64,000 bases of DNA from CBDBKE01 sp965218055 (GTDB lineage: Bacteria; Acidobacteriota; Terriglobia; JAJPHL01; JAPKYU01). The translations under genes were made by a program, and so were the position numbers. Under the pieces are notes generated by a model. That model searched no databases and was not told the DNA's origin. It saw only the letters and a list, made by a program, of their open reading frames with translations. Positions 58,512-64,000 of the stretch are shown one piece after another. Where the stretch lies: NCBI GenBank assembly GCA_965218055.1, contig CBDCKA010000002.1, positions 2,604,001-2,668,000 on the forward strand, given 5' to 3'. The number at the start of each line of letters is the position of its first letter. Within the stretch, counting starts at the first letter, position 1.

Positions 58512-59479
58512 AAGCTGTCGTCATCGAACAACCAGGACCGCCAGAGGTTCTGAGGCTCCAGGAACGGCCAGTGCCGCAGCCGAAGCCGGGCTGGGTGCTG
58601 ATCCGGGTCCGCGCCTTCGGGCTCAACCGCTCCGAGCTATTCACTCGGCAAGGCCACTCGCCCGCGGTCACCTTCCCGCGTATTCTCGGGATCGAGGCGG
58701 TGGGAGAAATCGTGGCCGCTCCGGGCACCGAGTTGTCGCCGGGCCAGACTGTCGCCACAGCTATGGGAGGTATGGGCCGACAGTTCGACGGTTCCTACGC
58801 CGACTACACCTGCGTTCCGGCCGGACAGGTGCAACCGCTCGACACTACGCTTGACTGGCCGACGCTCGGAGCGCTTCCCGAGATGATCCAAACCGCGTGG
58901 GGTTCCCTCCACACCGCTCTCCAGGTGCGATCGGGCCAGACCCTCCTCATTCGCGGGGGCACGACCTCGGTGGGACTAGCGGCGGCGGTCCTGGCGCGGA
59001 AACACGGTGTCACTGTCGCAGCGACGAGTCGTCGCCCGGAAAGTGAACAGCTTCTCCGCGACAACGGCGCGGATGCTGTCTTCGTCGACACCGGCAGCAT
59101 CGCCGAGGAGGTCCGACACATGTTTCCCGGTGGAGTCGACAACGTTTTGGAGCTCGTCGGGACGACCACGCTGCTCGACTCCCTCCAGGCCGCCAAGCGT
59201 CACGGCGTCGTCTGCATGACGGGGATAGTCGGTAACAAATGGGACTTCGAGCGTTTCGCGCCGATGGAAGCCATTCCGACCTCCGTCTGCCTGACAACCT
59301 ACGCCGGCGATGCCGAGGATTTCGTGAGGACTCCTCTTCAGGAGTTCGTCAGCGAGATCGAAACCGGGCACAGTCGCGTGAAGGTCGGGCGAGTGTTTGG
59401 GATTGACGAGATCGTCGAGGCGCATCGCCTGATGGAAGAGAACCGCGCCGAGGGGAAGCTCGTCGTCCTCGTCGGGTAG
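58496..59479 (+). CDS. Zinc-free quinone oxidoreductase (MDR superfamily)
   Basis: A 327-aa NADPH-dependent reductase. The N-terminal GroES-like domain (MKAVVIEQPGPPEVLRLQER) lacks zinc-binding cysteines. A Rossmann fold follows (LLIRGGTTSVGLAAAVLARKHG, with GGTTSVG in place of AxxGxxG). Codons are more varied than in neighbours. The first ATG 58496 is chosen; another ATG at 58508 would fit MKAVV. It overlaps the DUF4258-like remnant by 16 bases. Confidence 0.9.
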   Translation: MRTSMKAVVIEQPGPPEVLRLQERPVPQPKPGWVLIRVRAFGLNRSELFTRQGHSPAVTFPRILGIEAVGEIVAAPGTELSPGQTVATAMGGMGRQFDGSYADYTCVPAGQVQPLDTTLDWPTLGALPEMIQTAWGSLHTALQVRSGQTLLIRGGTTSVGLAAAVLARKHGVTVAATSRRPESEQLLRDNGADAVFVDTGSIAEEVRHMFPGGVDNVLELVGTTTLLDSLQAAKRHGVVCMTGIVGNKWDFERFAPMEAIPTSVCLTTYAGDAEDFVRTPLQEFVSEIETGHSRVKVGRVFGIDEIVEAHRLMEENRAEGKLVVLVG

Positions 59480-59567
59480 GCGGCTGGGAGCCCGGTCTAC
59501 GGGTCCGAGACCACATCGAAAACGCGGGCGGGGAGTTCGGGTTTCCCGATTGAGTCTTCCCAAGACC

Positions 59568-60776
59568 TTACTGAGGCTTTACTTCGGGAACGCCCTCGTG
59601 GACGGTGACAGTGTCGCCTTCGACCTCGATGGTGGCGGGGGTTTCCCCTTTGGCGGCGAGCACCTTGCGGTAAGCATCGGCGAAGGCGGTTGCTGCGGCG
59701 GGGTCGCGCCAGCGGGAACGGTGAACCAGGAAGGCGTCTGAGCGCGTCTGGTTTTCATACACGGCGTAGCGAAAGCCGCGCCATGTGGGAGCCAGCCGCT
59801 GCGCTGTGTCGTGGCCCGCGTACTGCTTCAGCAGAACCTGCACTTCAAGCTCTCCGAGGTCATTCCTATCGAGTAGCTTGTACCCGTCGGGCACCGGCGA
59901 AACCTCCGGGGGCTCGAGGTCGTCCGCAGGCGGCACGGAGTTCCCCGGGTGCAGTACCTCCGCGGTCGAGCGGGGCGGATTCTCGAGCGCTGCCGCGTAG
60001 GCCGCCGTGCCCTTCTCCTGAACCAGCCACTGCATGTAGTGCATTCCGGCGGTATAGGGGAACAGCAAGCTTTCACGCAGGTACGGAGGCGCTTCCTGGA
60101 AGACGGCGAACTGCTTGGTGTCCAAGGATGCAAGCATCGCCATCAGTTCCTCCGGGTCTCGGCGCGATAGCAGATACTCGTTCATGGCCAGCATGCCGCC
60201 GCCCTCGACCACGGCGACACGCGCCATTTGTTCGTCCTGACTCAGCTTCTCCCCTTGCGGCTGGAGAAACTTTTCCAGGCCCACCTGCTGGTCCTGAAGT
60301 GCGTGCGCAAGTTCATGGATCATGGCCGGGCGCAGAACGGGCAGCGGAGTCCAGTCGGCGACATAGAACAGCTTCTGCTTGTGGTCGTAGTAGGCCGTAG
60401 CTTGCTCGGTGAGCAGCTTCACCAGGAACGGTTGGAGCTCGAAGTCAACCGGCAGCAGGCCGAATTTCTTCAGAGCAACTTCCTGGATGCGGAGTTGTTC
60501 GGAGGTGCCTGTCTCTTCGAGCTGTTGCTGGATGTAGCTCTGGATTTGCTCCCGGGTGGCAATCCCGCTCTTGACTGGATGGTGCACAGGCAGGCCGGTG
60601 ATCTGGCTGGCCTGCCGGAGCAGGGCGTCCACTTGCTCCAGTGCTTCGACGGCGGCCGTGCGCTTGTCCGCGGAGGACGCTGCAGTAGCGGGCGAGGCTG
60701 CCGGGCTGCACAGCGCAGCAAGTCCAAGCACAACCGGCGCCAGCAGCAGGCAGGTTGCAATCCGAAATCGGTTCAT
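59568..60776 (-). CDS. Secreted putative zinc metalloprotease
   Basis: A 402-aa exported protein. The signal peptide is MNRFRIATCLLLAPVVLGLAALCSP. HExxH is visible as HELAHALQDQ, and a third ligand may be the Glu in VVEGGGMLAMNEYLL. The C-terminus (about 350-402) is a small alpha/beta unit (TAFADAYRKVLAAKGE). No known protease family is assigned with confidence. Its start overlaps the stop of the aldehyde dehydrogenase (ATGA). Confidence 0.72.
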   Translation of the reverse strand: MNRFRIATCLLLAPVVLGLAALCSPAASPATAASSADKRTAAVEALEQVDALLRQASQITGLPVHHPVKSGIATREQIQSYIQQQLEETGTSEQLRIQEVALKKFGLLPVDFELQPFLVKLLTEQATAYYDHKQKLFYVADWTPLPVLRPAMIHELAHALQDQQVGLEKFLQPQGEKLSQDEQMARVAVVEGGGMLAMNEYLLSRRDPEELMAMLASLDTKQFAVFQEAPPYLRESLLFPYTAGMHYMQWLVQEKGTAAYAAALENPPRSTAEVLHPGNSVPPADDLEPPEVSPVPDGYKLLDRNDLGELEVQVLLKQYAGHDTAQRLAPTWRGFRYAVYENQTRSDAFLVHRSRWRDPAAATAFADAYRKVLAAKGETPATIEVEGDTVTVHEGVPEVKPQ

Positions 60777-62143
60777 CGCAGGTTCAAGACCAATATTTTC
60801 CGCTCGGTCATTTCCTCAATAGCATAGCGCGCGCCCTCGCGCCCGAAGCCCGAGTCCTTCATGCCGCCGTAGGGCATGTGGTCCACCCGATAGGTGGGTA
60901 CATCATTGATGATGACTCCTCCGGTTTCCAGCGTGTCAAACGCCTGAAAGATGCGGCCGTTGTCACGGGTGAAGACGCCAGCATGCAGGCCGTAGGGAGA
61001 GTCGTTGACCCGGCGCAGCGCGTCGGCGAAATCCTCATAGGGGCTGACCGTGAGCAGAGGCGCAAAGGCCTCCTGGCAATTCACCTTCATCCGGGGATCG
61101 GTGTCCACCAAGACTGTCGGTTCAAAGAGGGCATCGTGGCGGTGCCCGCCGGCCAGAACCCGGGCGCCAGCCTCCTGCGCTTCCAGCACCCAGCTTTCGG
61201 CGCGCTCGGCGGCCGCCAGGTCAATCATGGGGCCGATATCAGTGGATTCTTCGGCCGGGTCACCGACGCGCAGCCGCTCCACAATGGACAGTAGGACGCC
61301 CAGGAAAGTTTCATAGACCTCGGCGTGAACGAAGACGCGCTGCACAGAAACACAGCTCTGCCCGGAGTAGCCGAACCCGCCCGTCGCCACACGCTGCGCG
61401 GCGTACTCCATCTCGGCATCGTTATGGATGACCGCGGCGCAGTTGCCTCCCAGTTCCAGAGTCACCTTTTTCCTGGCGGCCTTCGCCTTCAAAGCCCAGC
61501 CGACAGCCGCGCTGCCGGTGAAGGTGAGCATCTTCAGACGCGGGTCGGCGGCCATGGCCTGCCCGATCTCGGCGCCGCCGGGCAATACCTGGAGAGCCCC
61601 CTGCGGCAGGTCCGAGCCGGCGGCCAGCTCGGCCAAGGCTAGGGCAGTCAGGGGCGTGCGCGGTGAGGGTTTCAGCACCAGCGTGTTGCCAGCGGCGATG
61701 GCCGGAGCCAGTTTGTGCAGCACCAGGTTCAGCGGGAAATTGAACGGTGTGATCGCGCCGACCGGCCCGATCGGGAAGCGCCGCGTCAACCCCAGGCGGC
61801 CTTCGCCGGCCTCGGCGACGTCGAGCGGCAGTAGCTCGCCTTCAATGCGTTTGGCCTCCTCGGCGGCGATGGTCAGGGTCAGCAAGGCCCGGGCGACTTC
61901 GGTGCGGGCGTCGCGGATGGGCTTGCCGGCTTCGGCAGTAATCAAACCAGCAAAACGCTCGCGCTCGGCCCCGAGCCGGTCGCGCAGCTGCATCAGCACA
62001 GCGCTACGCCTGTAGGCCGGCATGCGCCTCATCTGTGGGAAAGCCGCCTCGGCCGCTCCGATAGCAGCGTCGAGGTCCTTGAGGGTCGGCTCCCGCAGAG
62101 TCTGGATCAGTTGCTGGGAGTAGCGGTTTCGGACCTCTAGCAT
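60773..62143 (-). CDS. Aldehyde dehydrogenase
   Basis: NAD(P)+-dependent oxidation of an aldehyde. It has 456 aa. Motifs: PFNFPLNLVLHKLAPAIAAG, GN-type TFTGSAAVGWAL, the general base ELGGN and the nucleophile GQSC. EAFAPLLTV and GGVIINDVPTYRVDHMPYGG are also typical. Substrate not fixed; glyceraldehyde-3-phosphate/lactaldehyde-type subfamilies look similar. Coupled to the metalloprotease. Confidence 0.93.
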   Translation of the reverse strand: MLEVRNRYSQQLIQTLREPTLKDLDAAIGAAEAAFPQMRRMPAYRRSAVLMQLRDRLGAERERFAGLITAEAGKPIRDARTEVARALLTLTIAAEEAKRIEGELLPLDVAEAGEGRLGLTRRFPIGPVGAITPFNFPLNLVLHKLAPAIAAGNTLVLKPSPRTPLTALALAELAAGSDLPQGALQVLPGGAEIGQAMAADPRLKMLTFTGSAAVGWALKAKAARKKVTLELGGNCAAVIHNDAEMEYAAQRVATGGFGYSGQSCVSVQRVFVHAEVYETFLGVLLSIVERLRVGDPAEESTDIGPMIDLAAAERAESWVLEAQEAGARVLAGGHRHDALFEPTVLVDTDPRMKVNCQEAFAPLLTVSPYEDFADALRRVNDSPYGLHAGVFTRDNGRIFQAFDTLETGGVIINDVPTYRVDHMPYGGMKDSGFGREGARYAIEEMTERKILVLNLR

Positions 62144-62266
62144 TTCTTTAGGTGATTCATGTATCTATCAGAGTCTACTATAGTTACTTATTCCTCTATT
62201 ACGCAGGCTGTTCTGAGCTACCGCTCCCCCTCCAAATCCACGCTGACCGGGGCGACGTGGACGGGT

Positions 62267-64000
62267 TCACCGGAACTCCAGGCGGAACGGCATCAAGGCC
62301 ATCGGGCGGTCGCTACGGAAGAGGCGCAGGAGCAGCAGGGCACGCAGCGGTTTCGGCTGCAGGTGCGGCTCCAGCCGAAACAGGCGCACGCGCGCCTCCT
62401 GACCGCGCTCCAGCAGGATTTCGAACAGGGAGCGGGGAGGCGGCATCGGGACCAACTCGACGTGAGCGGTTGGGGCAATGCCAGCTTTCTGCTTGGCCAG
62501 CTCCACAGCCCGGTGCAACCCGCCCAATTCATCCACCAGCCCCTTCTTCTTGGCCTGCTCGCCGGTGAACACACGTCCCCGCGCCACCGTATCCATCTGC
62601 TCCAACTCTATCTTTCGCGCTGCGGACACCTTGCGCAGGAACTCCTGGTACATGTCGTCGGCCAGTTCCTCGATGCGCCGCCGTTCCGCAGGCGTGTAGG
62701 CGTGATATTCACTGTCCAACATTGCGTAAGGGCCGAGGCTCACCATGTCCTTGGTGATCCCGAGCTTGTCGTACAGCCCGCGGAGATTGACTTTGCCGTA
62801 CACCACGCCGATGGAAGCCGTAATGGTGGCGCGATTGGCCACGATCGCGTCCCCGGTGGCGGCGATGTAGTAGCCCCCGGAGGCGGCCACGTCTGACATC
62901 GAGAAGACTACTGGCTTCTTCTTGCGCAGATTCATCACCGCGCGCCAGATGGTGTCGGACGCCAGGGCGTCACCACCGGGCGAGTCCACGCGAAAAACGA
63001 CCGCCTTCAGCGAATCATCCTCACCGGCCTGGCGCAACACGCGCACCATAGTTTCGGCGCCCATGCTGCCGCCGCCACCCAGCGGGTCCAGACTCTCCTC
63101 GCCAGCCATGATCGTGCCCACCCCGTAAACGAGGCCGATCCTGGCTTCTGGCGCCAGCCCCACATCTTCCGGCGGAACCCCCAGGTAACTGCGGGCCGAC
63201 ATTTTGTGGAAGCGCTTCTCGGGATCCTGATTCTTCAGCAGGTCGTAGACCTGGTCCTCGTACAGGAGCTGATCCACCAAACCGGCCGCCATCGCCTCCT
63301 GCGGTTCGTAAGGCCCGGCTTCGATGGCGGCGCGAGCTTCTTCCAGGCTCTTCTGACGGGCTTCCGCCACCGCCTCGATCATCTGGCCGTAGAGCCCGTC
63401 GACCAGCCAATTGAGCATGTCGCGGTGCGCTTCGGTCATCTGCGTCTCGGTATAGGCGTTCGAGAAAGTCTTGTATTCTCCGGTGTGCACCAGCTCGGCC
63501 TGGGCGCCAATCTTGTCCAGGGTGCCTTTCCAGAACATGGCCTCGGCGCGGATCCCCTTGATGTCGAGCAGGCCGACCGGCTGCATGTAGATTTCTCCGC
63601 AGGCGGTTGCCAGATAGTATTCGCGCAACCCGCCGTGGATCATGTGGCAGTGAACACTCTTTCCGGCTTTGCGGAAGCGGCCGAGTGCCGCGCGAAGCTC
63701 TTCCGCCTTGGCCCAGCCCAATTGCGGGGAGCGCAGGCGAACGACCATGGCCGTGACCCGAGCGTCGGCGGCCGCCTTGTCTACGTTCTCCACTATCTCG
63801 CGCAAGCTGGGCTTCATCCGGCCCTGCACCAGCCGGGCGGTCAGAGCCGTGGGGTTTTGCTCGATGATCGCGCCTTCCAGGTCCAGCACTAAAGTGGTGG
63901 GTTCCTGGACGCGCGGCGGCATGGTGGAGATTGTCGTCGCCACCAGCGCGACCGCGACCAACACCAGGAACGCCAGCAACATTCCGCACAGAACACCTAG
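62267..64000 (-). CDS. sppA: Signal peptide peptidase SppA, long form (partial, 5' end outside window)
   Basis: Membrane-bound Ser-Lys peptidase that degrades signal peptides. The frame is open to the window edge. Codons upstream of ATG 63982 (LGVLCG) prolong the N-terminal membrane helix MLLAFLVLVAVALVATT, so the start is probably outside. Two S49 repeats are seen. The first has the general-base Lys in GEYKTFSNAYTE; the second has the nucleophilic Ser in SDVAASGGYYIAA. The C-terminal 50 residues (LFEILLERGQEARVRLFRLE) are extra. Confidence 0.93.
   Translation of the reverse strand, partial: LGVLCGMLLAFLVLVAVALVATTISTMPPRVQEPTTLVLDLEGAIIEQNPTALTARLVQGRMKPSLREIVENVDKAAADARVTAMVVRLRSPQLGWAKAEELRAALGRFRKAGKSVHCHMIHGGLREYYLATACGEIYMQPVGLLDIKGIRAEAMFWKGTLDKIGAQAELVHTGEYKTFSNAYTETQMTEAHRDMLNWLVDGLYGQMIEAVAEARQKSLEEARAAIEAGPYEPQEAMAAGLVDQLLYEDQVYDLLKNQDPEKRFHKMSARSYLGVPPEDVGLAPEARIGLVYGVGTIMAGEESLDPLGGGGSMGAETMVRVLRQAGEDDSLKAVVFRVDSPGGDALASDTIWRAVMNLRKKKPVVFSMSDVAASGGYYIAATGDAIVANRATITASIGVVYGKVNLRGLYDKLGITKDMVSLGPYAMLDSEYHAYTPAERRRIEELADDMYQEFLRKVSAARKIELEQMDTVARGRVFTGEQAKKKGLVDELGGLHRAVELAKQKAGIAPTAHVELVPMPPPRSLFEILLERGQEARVRLFRLEPHLQPKPLRALLLLRLFRSDRPMALMPFRLEFR

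Overview
The window looks like a piece of chromosome from a GC-rich member of the Acidobacteriota. Two lineage-flavoured families support this: a protein of the 'VWFA-related Acidobacterial domain' type (25636-26550) and a protein ending in the Solibacter/Acidobacteria-type C-terminal domain (TIGR03437-like, 49597-52118). The genome is diderm, judging by the lptB / LptC-OstA genes, an MsbA-like ABC exporter and several secreted proteins. Most of the window is housekeeping DNA in co-directional operons. No tRNA, rRNA or CRISPR array was recognised.

Region by region. (1) 1-5159: end of the spc/alpha ribosomal operon on the + strand: adk (partial), map, infA, rpmJ, rpsM, rpsK, rpsD, rpoA, rplQ. 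A MITE-like element sits between rpoA and rplQ. (2) 5160-7107: an accessory pocket with tandem short repeats, IS-like inverted ends and one foreign-looking gene. That gene has a nucleoside-deoxyribosyltransferase/TIR-like C-terminal domain and is a candidate defence effector. (3) 7108-11809: acyl-CoA dehydrogenase, a Spy/CpxP-like periplasmic protein, a divergent sigma-like protein that also carries an anti-sigma-type zinc motif, and two unknowns. (4) 11821-14623 (-): nucleoside salvage (deoA, PNP, cdd). (5) 14919-22758 (-): the conserved lptC/OstA-lptB-rpoN-hpf-rapZ cluster. Here hpf is read in frame into a berberine-bridge-type FAD oxidoreductase. (6) 22961-29018 (+): DMT permease, a secreted DUF4412-like protein, a MoaD-MoaE fusion, the VWA protein, an Hfq-like Sm protein, SuhB and DUF488. 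(7) 29054-37808 (+): MsbA-like exporter, then yicC-gmk-rpoZ-coaBC-udg, a small unknown gene with a nine-A tract, and priA. (8) 37883-41308: M50 protease, HU with a good sigma-70 promoter, a HEAT-repeat protein and a MEMO protein. (9) 41305-49438 (-): a bacterial Roco protein (LRR-Roc-COR), a DUF5666-like secreted protein, a molybdenum-cofactor operon (moeA-moaC-response regulator-mog) and purA. (10) 49597-53535 (-): a frameshifted surface protein, a methyltransferase and a bactofilin. (11) 53972-59479 (+): Nudix hydrolase, mrfA-mrfB-like repair pair, a DUF4258-like remnant and a quinone oxidoreductase. (12) 59568-64000 (-): secreted putative zinc metalloprotease, aldehyde dehydrogenase and SppA (partial at the window edge).

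Functionally the window joins translation and transcription core genes, nucleotide metabolism (adk, gmk, purA, cdd, PNP, deoA), envelope biogenesis (Lpt, MsbA, SppA, bactofilin), molybdenum-cofactor synthesis (two loci) and DNA repair (Udg, PriA, MrfAB). The most unusual items are the IR-bounded NDT/TIR-like gene, the HPF-oxidoreductase read-through fusion, the sigma/anti-sigma-like single polypeptide and the Roco GTPase with near-identical LRR repeats.
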